From: Patescibacteria group bacterium
GTDB taxonomy: Bacteria > Patescibacteriota > Microgenomatia > UBA8517
Length of the DNA: 11,001 bases
Assembly (NCBI GenBank): GCA_025057695.1
Contig: JANWVB010000041.1
Span: 1-11,001, forward strand
Direction: 5' to 3'
Under the pieces are notes generated by a model. The model did no database searches, was not told where the DNA came from, and worked only from the letters and a program-made list of their open reading frames with translations. Below are positions 1-6,743 of this stretch, piece by piece; position 1 is the first letter of the stretch; every line of letters starts with the position of its first letter. The position numbers and the translations under genes are program-made.

Positions 1-339
1 AATAACCACGTCAACTTTATATTTGCCCCAAGGAATTTTAGCCGGATCCTTCTGCGCCAAAACAGGAACTTTTAAATCTTTGCCTTTTACTATCAAATTG
101 CCAATTTGAGGATCTTCATCTGTAATTTCTTCAGGCTTTTTGATTTCTTCATGCCCAATCTCAAGCTCAAATTTCCTATAGGTGGTATCATAGTTTGTCA
201 GGTGAGCCCAACCAGAAGTAGGCATTGAACCTGAAGTGTTAACAGCTCCAAAGTTAATCTCGCTTGCATGCTTGGTAAGCCCTATTCTAAAAGCAAGTCT
301 GCCAATTCTGCCAAAACCGTTTATTCCAACATTTACCAT
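1..339 (-). CDS. gap: Glyceraldehyde-3-phosphate dehydrogenase, N-terminal part (runs off left edge)
   Basis: The 113 visible residues start at the ATG at 339-337 and remain open to the window edge. They are the Rossmann NAD(P)-binding half of phosphorylating GAPDH, which oxidises glyceraldehyde 3-phosphate to 1,3-bisphosphoglycerate. The dinucleotide loop GINGFGRIGR (residues 5-14) is intact. The stretch AHLTNYDTTYRKFE (residues 45-58) matches the family's conserved AHLxxYDxxxGxF region, and PWGKYKVDVVI aligns with the strand before the catalytic domain. The catalytic Cys and His lie beyond the edge. At the end of beta-2, where NAD-specific enzymes have Asn-Asp, this protein has Asn34-Thr35, so the Asp that selects against NADP is missing. 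It lies downstream of rpiB, pgk and a small hydrolase on the same strand, after an 85-nt gap that holds a good promoter. The identification is secure; the cofactor preference is inferred. Confidence 0.96.
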   Translation of the reverse strand, partial: MVNVGINGFGRIGRLAFRIGLTKHASEINFGAVNTSGSMPTSGWAHLTNYDTTYRKFELEIGHEEIKKPEEITDEDPQIGNLIVKGKDLKVPVLAQKDPAKIPWGKYKVDVVI

Positions 340-362
340 AAAAGTTAAACTGTAATAATTTA

Positions 363-391
363 AGAATAAGCAATGTAACTTATTTTGACAA
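363..391 (-). promoter_or_regulatory. Likely sigma-70-type promoter for gap
   Basis: On the minus strand TTGTCA (391-386) is followed after exactly 17 bases by TATTCT (368-363). Transcription would start near 356, about 17 nt before the gap start codon. No Shine-Dalgarno lies between. This would allow gap to be expressed separately from the upstream rpiB-pgk-hydrolase genes. Confidence 0.5.
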
Positions 392-424
392 TGAGTTTTT
401 TCACCCACAAAAGCAATAATACTT

Positions 425-964
425 TTACAACCACCCTTCCTTCAAAAACTCTGCTCTAAAGAAATCAAAATAAAAATAATTATGATTGTCTGCTTGCATC
501 TTAACCAATTTAATATCTTTATTAGCGCCATTTAAAAATTCTTTCACCTGATCATACAAGCCATGAGGATCTAAATCATTTTGCACAACCAAAATTTTTT
601 TGGCGCTAATGCCAAAAAAACAATTTGCAAATTTTTCTTTTGCAAAAACACTTAAGTCATTAAGCGGCAAACCGCAAAAAATCATTCTTTCAAAATCCAC
701 ATCTTGTTCCTGTGCAATCAAATTTGCTCCAACATAAGTTCCAATAGACTTAGCAAGCAAAAACAAATTATTTTGGTTTTTTATTTTTTCTTTTATTCCC
801 AATATCTCTTTTTTAAGCGAAAAATCCTTTTTATTTCCTGTTCTCCAATGAGTCCATTCGTGCAAAATACAAGAATTTCTTTTCCCTTTCGACAAACTCT
901 TGCCTGCCTCTTCAAGCCATATTTTGTTCTTTACTGAAAAACCAGGAAGAATTAAAACTTTCAT
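425..964 (-). CDS. Small alpha/beta hydrolase (RBBP9/YdeN-like)
   Basis: A 179-aa single-domain alpha/beta hydrolase. It begins with the first strand and oxyanion loop MKVLILPGFS. The nucleophile elbow reads Ala71-Lys-Ser73-Ile-Gly75, so Ser73 is the expected nucleophile, but the first Gly of the usual GxSxG is Ala. The later segments QNDLDPHG (Asp130 or Asp132) and DNHNY (His161) supply a plausible Asp-His pair, spaced as in small RBBP9/YdeN-type serine hydrolases. No lid domain, signal peptide or membrane helix is visible, so it should be cytoplasmic. The gene starts 17 nt after pgk stops, so it is probably co-transcribed with rpiB and pgk. The substrate is unknown; hydrolysis of a small ester or thioester is the family norm and not shown here. 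Fold assignment is fairly sure, function is not. Confidence 0.75.
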   Translation of the reverse strand: MKVLILPGFSVKNKIWLEEAGKSLSKGKRNSCILHEWTHWRTGNKKDFSLKKEILGIKEKIKNQNNLFLLAKSIGTYVGANLIAQEQDVDFERMIFCGLPLNDLSVFAKEKFANCFFGISAKKILVVQNDLDPHGLYDQVKEFLNGANKDIKLVKMQADNHNYFYFDFFRAEFLKEGWL

Positions 965-981
965 TTGCGATTTTGACTTTT

Positions 982-1995
982 TTATTTCTGGACAAGAGCT
1001 TCAATTCCGGGCAAAGTTTTTAACGACAAATACTCAAGCATTGCCCCACCGCCAACTGATATCCAATCAAATTTATCATTTAGATTAAGTAGTGTAATCG
1101 CGGCTTCTGCGTCTCCACCACCTGCCACTTTATAAGCGTGCGAATTTGCAATTGCTGTAAATACTTCTTTTGTGCCTTGCCGATGATCTTCATCTTCGTA
1201 CTTGCCGGGAACTCCAGCTAAAACTATTGTCCCTGCTTTGGCAATTTCCGCTTTGAAAATCTCAATAGTATCAGAATTTATATCTTCATTATCAAGAGTC
1301 AAACTGCCAATGATTAATTTATCTGGATACGGATTTTCGTCACCGTAATATTTAGGCAAAAGCCCACCTGCAAGAATTCTATCAACATGATTTACCAAAT
1401 GACTTATATAATCCATCTTGTCTCTTTTCACGCCGCTAATAACTGCCACTATAGGACGATTGGGATTTTCCAAAACTCTTAAAAGCATCTCAACTTCCTT
1501 TTCAAATCTAAACCCTGCTGCTGATGGGAGAAAATTTGGAATTCCTATAATCGAGGCATGCGCGCGATGCGACACAGCAAACGCTTCATTTACATAACAT
1601 TGAGCAAGACTTGCCAAATGCCTTGCAAACTCTAAATCATTCTCTTCCTCTCTCCTGTCAAACCTAATATTTTCCAACAAAACAACATCTCCATCTTGCA
1701 TTGTTTCTAATTTTTCTTGCCCAGCGCCAAAAATATCACGAATAAAAAAAACACTTCTGCCAAGCAATTTTTCTAAAACGAAAACCAATCTTTGAAGCGA
1801 TAATTCTTCATTAATTCTCCCCTCAGGACGACCTTTGTGCCCAATTATAATAACTTTTGAATTTGAGTTTAACAAATAATCCAAAGTGTCTTTGGAAAGT
1901 TCGATTCTGGAGAAATCATTATCTACATCCAAATCCATTCGTACTATAACTTTCTTTTTTGACACATCCAAATCGTGGAGCTTTCTGATATTCAT
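982..1995 (-). CDS. pgk: Phosphoglycerate kinase, shortened and divergent
   Basis: The product transfers phosphate from 1,3-bisphosphoglycerate to ADP in lower glycolysis. Family blocks appear in order: VRMDLDVD (residues 18-25), Arg30, GHKGRP (52-57, usually SHLGRP), LLENIRF (106-112), YVNEAF..HRAHAS (134-148), SGVKRDKM (187-194, usually GGAKVxDKI), AGVPGKYEDE (260-269, usually NGPMGVFE), AGGGDAEAA (291-299) and SVGGGAMLEY (313-322). At 337 aa it is about 60 residues shorter than typical bacterial PGK (about 390-400). The loss lies in the C-terminal nucleotide-binding domain, between residues about 212 and 257. The N-terminal Asn of VDFN is Asp23. Substrate-binding Arg, His and Lys positions and the glycine loops are kept, so an active enzyme is plausible. 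It begins 1 base after rpiB's stop, a clear operon arrangement. Confidence 0.93.
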   Translation of the reverse strand: MNIRKLHDLDVSKKKVIVRMDLDVDNDFSRIELSKDTLDYLLNSNSKVIIIGHKGRPEGRINEELSLQRLVFVLEKLLGRSVFFIRDIFGAGQEKLETMQDGDVVLLENIRFDRREEENDLEFARHLASLAQCYVNEAFAVSHRAHASIIGIPNFLPSAAGFRFEKEVEMLLRVLENPNRPIVAVISGVKRDKMDYISHLVNHVDRILAGGLLPKYYGDENPYPDKLIIGSLTLDNEDINSDTIEIFKAEIAKAGTIVLAGVPGKYEDEDHRQGTKEVFTAIANSHAYKVAGGGDAEAAITLLNLNDKFDWISVGGGAMLEYLSLKTLPGIEALVQK

Positions 1996-1996
1996 G

Positions 1997-2446
1997 TTAA
2001 TTATTCTCTTCTATCTTTTTTATATCATCCAGTCTTCTTTTGTGCTTTTCTTTGCCGCTAAAGCCAGTTTCCAAAAAAGTTCGTGTCATCTCTTTGGCAT
2101 CTTTTTCACTTATGAAATCAGCCGCTAAAACAAGAATGTTCATATCATCATCGTTTCTGCCCGCCTTTACTTGTTCGGGATTTATACCAATTGAGGCTCG
2201 AACTCCGTCAAATTTATTCGCAGTAACATCCACCCCCACACCGCTTCCACATATTAGAATTCCACGATCTTTTGGATTATCAGCAACAACAATTGCCACT
2301 TTTTCAGCATAAAGCGTGTAATCATCAGCCAAATCAAGCTGGTAAGCTCCCATATCCAAAACCTGGTAATTATTTTCCAAAAGCCACTTGTAAATTTTTT
2401 GCTTAAGATAAAAGCCTCTATGGTCTGCACCAACGTATACTTTCAT
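1997..2446 (-). CDS. rpiB: Ribose-5-phosphate isomerase B (RpiB/LacAB family)
   Basis: A 149-aa protein of normal family length that interconverts ribose 5-phosphate and ribulose 5-phosphate, linking the non-oxidative pentose phosphate pathway to glycolysis. The signature GADHRGFYLK (residues 6-15) holds the substrate-binding Asp8-His9. ILICGSGVGVDVTANK (63-78) holds Cys66, at the same position as the catalytic Cys of E. coli RpiB, followed by the phosphate-binding glycine loop. GVRA (81-84) is also typical. The ring-opening His of E. coli RpiB (in RxHND) is not present: the aligned stretch reads GRNDDDMNIL (96-105). It is the first gene of the run rpiB-pgk-hydrolase-gap. The spacing to pgk is 1 base, which suggests coupled translation. 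Confidence 0.94.
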   Translation of the reverse strand: MKVYVGADHRGFYLKQKIYKWLLENNYQVLDMGAYQLDLADDYTLYAEKVAIVVADNPKDRGILICGSGVGVDVTANKFDGVRASIGINPEQVKAGRNDDDMNILVLAADFISEKDAKEMTRTFLETGFSGKEKHKRRLDDIKKIEENN

Positions 2447-2474
2447 AAAATTAACAAAGCATTAACAATAATTT

Positions 2475-2505
2475 ATCATAATTTCACAAAACATATGCAA
2501 ATCAA
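2475..2505 (-). promoter_or_regulatory. Possible promoter for the rpiB-pgk operon
   Basis: The minus strand has TATGAT (2480-2475) about 29 bases upstream of the rpiB start codon. The best -35 match is TTGATT (2505-2500), with a long 19-bp spacer. The AT-rich 154-bp divergent gap must hold promoters for both flanking genes; on the plus strand only a weak TTGTAA (2540) / TAAGAA (2562) pair is visible. This call is tentative. Confidence 0.3.
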
Positions 2506-2600
2506 CTGCCTGTTCAGTTACTTATAAAATCGAATATCATTGTAAATATTTAAAAAATTAATAAGAATAAACACTGCTAACACTTCATCTCTATTTAATT

Positions 2601-3332
2601 ATGACTAAAGAAATAATTTTAATTCATGGCTGGGATTACAGATTCTACAACAACAATATAAACAAAAACGCTTCTAAAGACATAGCTTGGAGCAAAAGAA
2701 AAAGACTGATTGAATTACTAGGCAAACGATACAGGTTAAATTACTTTAACTTGCCCGGTTTTTGCAATGTGCCAGAACCATCAAGAGAAAGATTTGACGT
2801 TGAAGATTTTGGGGATTATCTTGCCAACTGGATTAAAAGAAAAAGACACAAGCCTTACGCAATTCTTGGTTATTCATTCGGCTCAGTTGTGGCGCTTGAC
2901 TACAAAGCAAGATACAATAATCATATCCCGACAGTTTTAATCTCCCCGGCAATTCGCAGAAAAGAAACTTTTAAATCCGAAATTGCGCATTTAGCTAAAG
3001 GTCTAATTCCCGAATTTATATCGGGAGCGTTAAAAAATAGTTACCAATATTTATTTAGCAAGTACTATAGAAATGGTACCCCTTTTTTGAGAAAAAGTTA
3101 TGATTTAATTGTCAGAAAAGACGAAACTTGCAAATTACGAAGTGTTGATCCTAAAAGTTTATTGCTAATCTATGGATTAGAAGATAATGTCACTTTATGG
3201 CAAGATGTTGAAAACATTGTTGTCAAACTTGGTATCAATTACGGTCTAATAAAAAATGGTAAACATAATATTGGCGAGACAAATCCTTTGGAAATAGTTA
3301 AATTGATAGATAAGTTTTTAGAATCAAAATGA
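2601..3332 (+). CDS. Alpha/beta hydrolase
   Basis: A 243-aa alpha/beta hydrolase with a complete triad. The N-terminal strand and oxyanion hole read EIILIHGWD (residues 4-12). The nucleophile elbow is GYSFG (90-94) with Ser92. YGLEDNVT (191-198) provides Asp195, and GKHNIGE (220-226) provides His222. Residues about 120-175, between the nucleophile and the acid, form a charged helical insert that would be the lid. There is no signal peptide or membrane helix, so it is probably cytoplasmic. The start codon is the first ATG after a divergent AT-rich gap; no Shine-Dalgarno precedes it. The gene ends in TGA, so TGA is a stop in this organism. It is the first gene of a short plus-strand pair and diverges from rpiB. 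The substrate cannot be named from the sequence. Confidence 0.85.
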   Translation: MTKEIILIHGWDYRFYNNNINKNASKDIAWSKRKRLIELLGKRYRLNYFNLPGFCNVPEPSRERFDVEDFGDYLANWIKRKRHKPYAILGYSFGSVVALDYKARYNNHIPTVLISPAIRRKETFKSEIAHLAKGLIPEFISGALKNSYQYLFSKYYRNGTPFLRKSYDLIVRKDETCKLRSVDPKSLLLIYGLEDNVTLWQDVENIVVKLGINYGLIKNGKHNIGETNPLEIVKLIDKFLESK

Positions 3333-3336
3333 GGTA

Positions 3337-3621
3337 TTGCAAAAGATATTGTGCAAATATTATTCACACGCTTGTTTGCGTTTATTGGCAAATTTATTAA
3401 TGCTTAAAAATCTGCTAAACTTGCCAGGTATGGAACAGGCAGGTTTAGAGTTAGAGCAAGAAAATACTCCAAACTCGAAAATAGACTTAAGTATCATTTC
3501 GCCACAAGAATATGACAGTCTTGGGACATTAAAATGGAGAGAATATCTTAATGCGCAAAGATTAGCCGAAGCATGGCTCCCTCCTGACAACAGTCCTTGG
3601 AAAGAATATGCAAGATACTAA
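3337..3621 (+). pseudogene. 5' part of an interrupted hypothetical gene
   Basis: This 94-codon reading frame ends in TAA at 3619-3621, but the same frame stays open to 4257 and the downstream part reads as natural protein. I therefore read it as the N-terminal part of one broken gene. The TTG at 3337 is an unlikely start because its only purine-rich site (GAGG at 3331) is 2 nt away. ATG at 3400 or 3430 is more plausible; from the latter the product begins MEQAGLELEQ. The acidic lead is followed by TLKWREYLNAQRLAEAWLPP, which looks like a helical pair with no recognised domain. The frame starts just after the hydrolase stop (3332), so both were probably one transcription unit. Alternatives are a genuine short protein or an assembly error at 3619. 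Confidence 0.55.
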
Positions 3622-4257
3622 ACCATACAAAGCATTGACGAATGGTCACAATATATCAAGCCAAGATATAGTGACGGTGAGATCTTTAGCGCAATTGGAA
3701 TAACAAATTTAATACGATCTGGAATTCTAGGTCCAAACACTGCCGTGGTGCTAGATAGTGGCGGCACTCACAGTGTTGCTATGGCCGTAAAGCTAGCAAA
3801 ATCAGGATACCAGCCAATTGTTATGCTTGACGCAATAGTTCATCCCAAAGGGATAGTGAGAGCAGAACAAGATTTGGCAGTGCTTTTGTACTTTGCCGTC
3901 GAGATGGAAAAATTAAAAACCGAAGGAAAAATAACAAACACCTCGCCACCGGTTTTTGTTTTAGATTGCCATAGAACTGGTTTTTGTGGAAGTTTATTCG
4001 ACAACAGCTATAAATTCACAAACAAAGACTTCCCAAATGCCAAAGAATTAAAAGCAAACAGCATAACTTGCGTTGTTTACTTAAATGAAACCGCCCAAAA
4101 CGGGTACATATTACCAGACTTTCAAGCAATTGATCGTGTAAGCGATGATCTACAACCATTAATAATGGATTGGCAGGCAAATGGAATACAAGTACTTTAT
4201 TCAGGAGTTGATCCTTGGCCAAACGATCCTCAATTACCAAAACCAATTGAATTATAA
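3622..4257 (+). pseudogene. 3' part of an interrupted hypothetical gene (GTG-start fragment possible at 3745)
   Basis: In frame with the preceding part and open straight from the TAA. The first possible re-initiation codons (GTG at 3742 and 3745) leave out about 40 well-formed codons and have no ribosome binding site. The protein alternates strands and helices: AVVLDSGGTHSVAMAVKLAKSGYQPIV..., then PVFVLDCHRTGF, LFDNSYKF..DFPNAKEL, CVVYLNE and DLQPLIMDWQANGIQVLY. From memory this resembles an uncharacterised bacterial family with the pattern FDNR..(D)FPSA..L...GI..V and a closing W..AGI segment. I cannot assign a function. Base composition matches the neighbours, so decay looks recent or the stop is an error. 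If translation restarts at 3745, a 170-aa protein would result. Confidence 0.55.
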
Positions 4258-4412
4258 GAACATATCAAACACACAATCAATCTGACACTACAATTACCAA
4301 AAACTGCGCAAGAGAAATCAAATGGTGAATCTTGACTTTCAAATCTATTAAAAAATCCAATATCATTTAAAAACAAACCTGTAAATTTCTATCAAAACAA
4401 AAATAATTATCC

Positions 4413-5060
4413 TTAATACCCGCTTACCAAATCCAAAAGCACTTTTTTGGGATCTTCTGAAAGCACAACCGAAGAAGAAACCGCCACGCCGCTGGCTCCT
4501 AATTTTAGGCTTGTTTGAACATCATGCCTATCTTTGACACCAGCCCCCACAATCACAGGAATCGGAGATACAACTTCAACAACAGAAGAAATAACATCAG
4601 GCTTGGCGCGAGCCACCGAAGTCTCCAAAGACGCAATAAGTTCAGGCGGTTCGTATCCGATTAAATTAGGTCTATAAGCAATATAAGATCTTGCTTCTTC
4701 CAAACTTGAAGCAAAAACCAAAGTGGTAAGTCCAAGACTGCGAGCACGATTTATAGTGTTTTTCAAAACATCCTCAGGAAGTTTGTGTTCGGAATGATTA
4801 AGCAAAACACCAGTTGCTCCTGATTCTTGTATGGCTTCAAGAGTAATAAAACCAGTGGATTGACCAGGTTCGTAAAAATCGGCATGTTGCGCCCAAGTTC
4901 CTGTTATCATTGTTTGATGAACAAGTTGTAAATCAGTAATTTGAGGAGCCGCAATTATTTCCCTGCCAGTTTCAACTATTACCTCGCGTATAATTCTTGC
5001 CAAATTCTGCGCCCTTATATGACTAACCTGTTGGTAAGTTTTAAAATTAACTATTATCAT
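4413..5060 (-). CDS. tpiA: Triosephosphate isomerase, archaeal type
   Basis: A TIM-barrel enzyme that interconverts dihydroxyacetone phosphate and glyceraldehyde 3-phosphate. The start MIIVNFKTY carries Asn5 and Lys7. GVLLNHSEH (residues 84-92) holds the electrophile His89, and IGYEPPELI (134-142) holds the base Glu137, followed by the phosphate-gripping loop. VGAGVKDRHDV (171-181) and GASGVAVSSSVV (188-199) close the barrel and bind phosphate. At 215 aa and with NFKTY, AQH, LLNHSE and EPPELI, it matches archaeal TIMs (about 220-225 aa), not the roughly 250-aa bacterial form with NWKMN and AYEPVWAIGTG. It is the last gene of a minus-strand run, 43 bases after the 240-aa hypothetical. The other triose enzymes lie 2.4 kb away on the same strand. 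Confidence 0.95.
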   Translation of the reverse strand: MIIVNFKTYQQVSHIRAQNLARIIREVIVETGREIIAAPQITDLQLVHQTMITGTWAQHADFYEPGQSTGFITLEAIQESGATGVLLNHSEHKLPEDVLKNTINRARSLGLTTLVFASSLEEARSYIAYRPNLIGYEPPELIASLETSVARAKPDVISSVVEVVSPIPVIVGAGVKDRHDVQTSLKLGASGVAVSSSVVLSEDPKKVLLDLVSGY

Positions 5061-5103
5061 GACTATTTCTCAAGATTGGTTTTACAGCTTAATAAAACTA
5101 AAA

Positions 5104-5826
5104 TTAGACAAACAAAAATGATAAATATTTATACCATGTTGGCGAATCAATTTTAACTATTTCTCCTGTCACTGCGGAAATGTAAGTTTGCACTGGCACT
5201 TTATATGTGTAAAAAGAATAAAAAGAAAAATGCTTCTCTCCTGAGAGCTTATAAAAAATCTTGCCATTTTCATCTATTATTTCAGAATCATTGGTAACTA
5301 AACTAACAATTCTGGAACGAAGCGCCGTAAAAACTGCCTGTTGAGGGAAGATAGTCAAATTTGATTCCCCATAGGAAGTTTTCAAACTAACCCTTGCTTC
5401 TTTGGGATCAATTAAAATCGGTAAAGAAGTTAACGCTTTGGTTTCGCCTTGAGCGATGACAAACTTGCCGTCTTGCACCGACACTGAGATTTTACTTATC
5501 GCGGGTCTTTCTTCTATCTCCAAAATCTTATCTCCAAAGTTTGTCACTTCAAAAACTTTCTCTTTATTGTCTGATGAAACAATCATATTCAAACTGCTTC
5601 CAATTTTCGAAAGCTCAATTGCGGGATTTGAAAATTTATATGAAAGGTTTGCAATTTTAGTAATTGCAATCTCGGAAGCCTGAGCCTCAGGCAAAACAAC
5701 CTTGTCAGATAAAACATTCCACCTTAACTCTCCTGATTTGTCGATAATGACTATTTGAGCCTTTATGTCGCTAGCACAACAAACAAAAAAGCAAAGAGCC
5801 ACAATTAACAAATAAAAAAACCTCAT
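5104..5826 (-). CDS. Secreted or membrane-anchored hypothetical protein
   Basis: A 240-aa protein I do not recognise. Residues 1-23 form an export signal: basic MRFF start, hydrophobic core YLLIVALCFFVCCA, then a possible cleavage after IKA (23). The two adjacent Cys16-Cys17 could suggest lipidation, but the context is not a clean lipobox. The rest is rich in short beta strands (for example EKVFEVTNFGDKILEIEE and KISVSVQDGKFVIAQGE). The C-terminal stretch TYISAVTGEIVKI is like the 'xVDAxTGEVxxI' strand pair of PepSY-type domains, followed by a final hydrophobic YKYLSFLFV. This suggests a periplasm-facing or surface beta protein. A promoter precedes it at 5902-5874 and tpiA follows, so it is probably co-transcribed with tpiA. 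Function unknown. Confidence 0.7.
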   Translation of the reverse strand: MRFFYLLIVALCFFVCCASDIKAQIVIIDKSGELRWNVLSDKVVLPEAQASEIAITKIANLSYKFSNPAIELSKIGSSLNMIVSSDNKEKVFEVTNFGDKILEIEERPAISKISVSVQDGKFVIAQGETKALTSLPILIDPKEARVSLKTSYGESNLTIFPQQAVFTALRSRIVSLVTNDSEIIDENGKIFYKLSGEKHFSFYSFYTYKVPVQTYISAVTGEIVKIDSPTWYKYLSFLFV

Positions 5827-5873
5827 AAGCTGCTTTAAAACAAGAGACTACAAAAAATCCTAACAACGAATCA

Positions 5874-5902
5874 ATAATAAAATTACCGCATTTTTAACGC
5901 AA
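5874..5902 (-). promoter_or_regulatory. Likely promoter for the secreted hypothetical and tpiA
   Basis: On the minus strand TTGCGT (5902-5897) and TATTAT (5879-5874) are separated by exactly 17 bases. Transcription would begin near 5867, leaving a leader of about 40 nt before the ATG at 5826. No Shine-Dalgarno is visible in that leader. Confidence 0.5.
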
Positions 5903-5919
5903 AATTTCCGAGTTTGGTT

Positions 5920-6111
5920 TCAGTTATTTTTGAAATAAACGCCAAAAAGACCCAAAACTGATGCGACTAAAAGCCATTGTGTTGATGCAAGCCAAATATC
6001 CCAACCAAGATAGCCAATGGCAGATAGCACAACAGCTACCACAGCGCCAAACATCAAAAGCGGAGATAAAGACTGCATCATTGTTTCATTGTTACTTGAT
6101 TTTTTTGCCAT
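5920..6111 (-). CDS. Small two-helix membrane protein
   Basis: A 63-aa protein starting MAKKSSNNET, with two hydrophobic segments at about residues 17-36 (SPLLMFGAVVAVVLSAIGYL) and 44-60 (TQWLLVASVLGLFGVYF), joined by the short turn GWDIWLAS. The tail is FKNN. It should be a small integral membrane hairpin protein with a short basic N-terminus. It is the only gene in the window preceded by a perfect Shine-Dalgarno, which argues strongly that it is translated, probably at a high level. It lies 106 bases downstream of the VIT-like transporter and 93 bases upstream of the secreted hypothetical, all on the minus strand. I recognise no family. Confidence 0.8.
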   Translation of the reverse strand: MAKKSSNNETMMQSLSPLLMFGAVVAVVLSAIGYLGWDIWLASTQWLLVASVLGLFGVYFKNN

Positions 6112-6120
6112 AACAAAAAA

Positions 6121-6129
6121 TCACCTCCC
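6121..6129 (-). promoter_or_regulatory. Strong Shine-Dalgarno of the 63-aa membrane protein
   Basis: The minus strand reads GGGAGGTGA, of which GGAGGTGA pairs perfectly with the usual 16S rRNA 3' end. It sits 9 nt from the ATG at 6111. It stands out because the other starts in this window show weak or no Shine-Dalgarno sequence, and it fixes the start codon of this small gene. Confidence 0.85.
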
Positions 6130-6217
6130 TTTTTTTGCTTGAAAAACTTTTTTTTAACTTAAACTCAAATACTCAAATTCAGTATAACAACAAACGCGCA
6201 AATGTTTAAATATGTTA

Positions 6218-6739
6218 TTACAGAACATAATACTCAATAAAATATCCTGTCAAATAGGCAAAACTCGCCGCCATGCCTCCAAGCAATAAAAGCTCAAAGC
6301 CTCCTTTGATAAAATTTTTGTGAGTAAAAAGCGAACGCAAAGCGCCAATAAAAAATAAAGAGATAACAACAACAATTATAGATCCCAAAAATTTGTTATG
6401 AAAATTAAAAACATAAGGAATCATTGGCAAAAAACCTGCAACAACAAAAGAAATATAAGTAACAGCTCCATGCTTAAGTGGAGAATTTACAATTACCTTT
6501 TTCCCCAGCGCTTTTTCGTATTCCATTTGACTTTTAATATTCATATAATTGCCAAATGCCATGGAAAGCCCATCAGCCAGTAGATTTGCAAATCCCAAAA
6601 TTAACACAACAGAAGGCGCCAATGAAGCTCCTGAGACTCCACTGACAACTGCAAAAGTGGTAATTATTCCATCGCTTGCCGCAAAAACACTGTCTCCTAA
6701 ATAAGTGGCCTGCTGGTAAACACGAGAGACTTTGGGCAT
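6218..6739 (-). CDS. VIT1/CCC1-family metal transporter, short form
   Basis: A 173-aa membrane protein of the VIT/CCC1 family, which exports or stores Fe(II) or Mn(II). The hallmark first helix region reads YLGDSVFAASDGIITTFAVVSG (residues 13-34 from the chosen start). It is followed by the second helix with FANLLADGLSMAFGNYMN, then three more helices at about residues 92-113, 118-139 and 148-171, giving five in total. The cytoplasmic loop after helix 2 (KSQMEYEKALGKK...) is only about 20 residues, so the Glu-rich metal-binding domain of plant VIT1 is missing. I chose the ATG at 6739. An in-frame ATG at 6850 would add 37 residues that do not resemble the family, overlap the riboswitch in antisense and span the gene's own promoter. 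With the promoter at 6772-6744, the transcript would be leaderless or nearly so. The metal is not determined by the sequence. Confidence 0.88.
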   Translation of the reverse strand: MPKVSRVYQQATYLGDSVFAASDGIITTFAVVSGVSGASLAPSVVLILGFANLLADGLSMAFGNYMNIKSQMEYEKALGKKVIVNSPLKHGAVTYISFVVAGFLPMIPYVFNFHNKFLGSIIVVVISLFFIGALRSLFTHKNFIKGGFELLLLGGMAASFAYLTGYFIEYYVL

Positions 6740-6743
6740 CAAT

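Noticed and set aside
3329..3400. ATG at 3329 overlapping the hydrolase stop as a start for the next gene
   Set aside because: It is in another frame and stops after 23 codons without meeting the hypothetical gene.
3619..3621. TAA decoded as an amino acid
   Set aside because: Other genes here end in TAA as well as TGA (for example rpiB and tpiA), so recoding of TAA is very unlikely.
4258..4412. Terminator or small gene between the broken ORF and tpiA
   Set aside because: No stable hairpin, T-run or coding frame; the stretch is plain AT-rich sequence, with only a short repeated CAATTACCAAAA.
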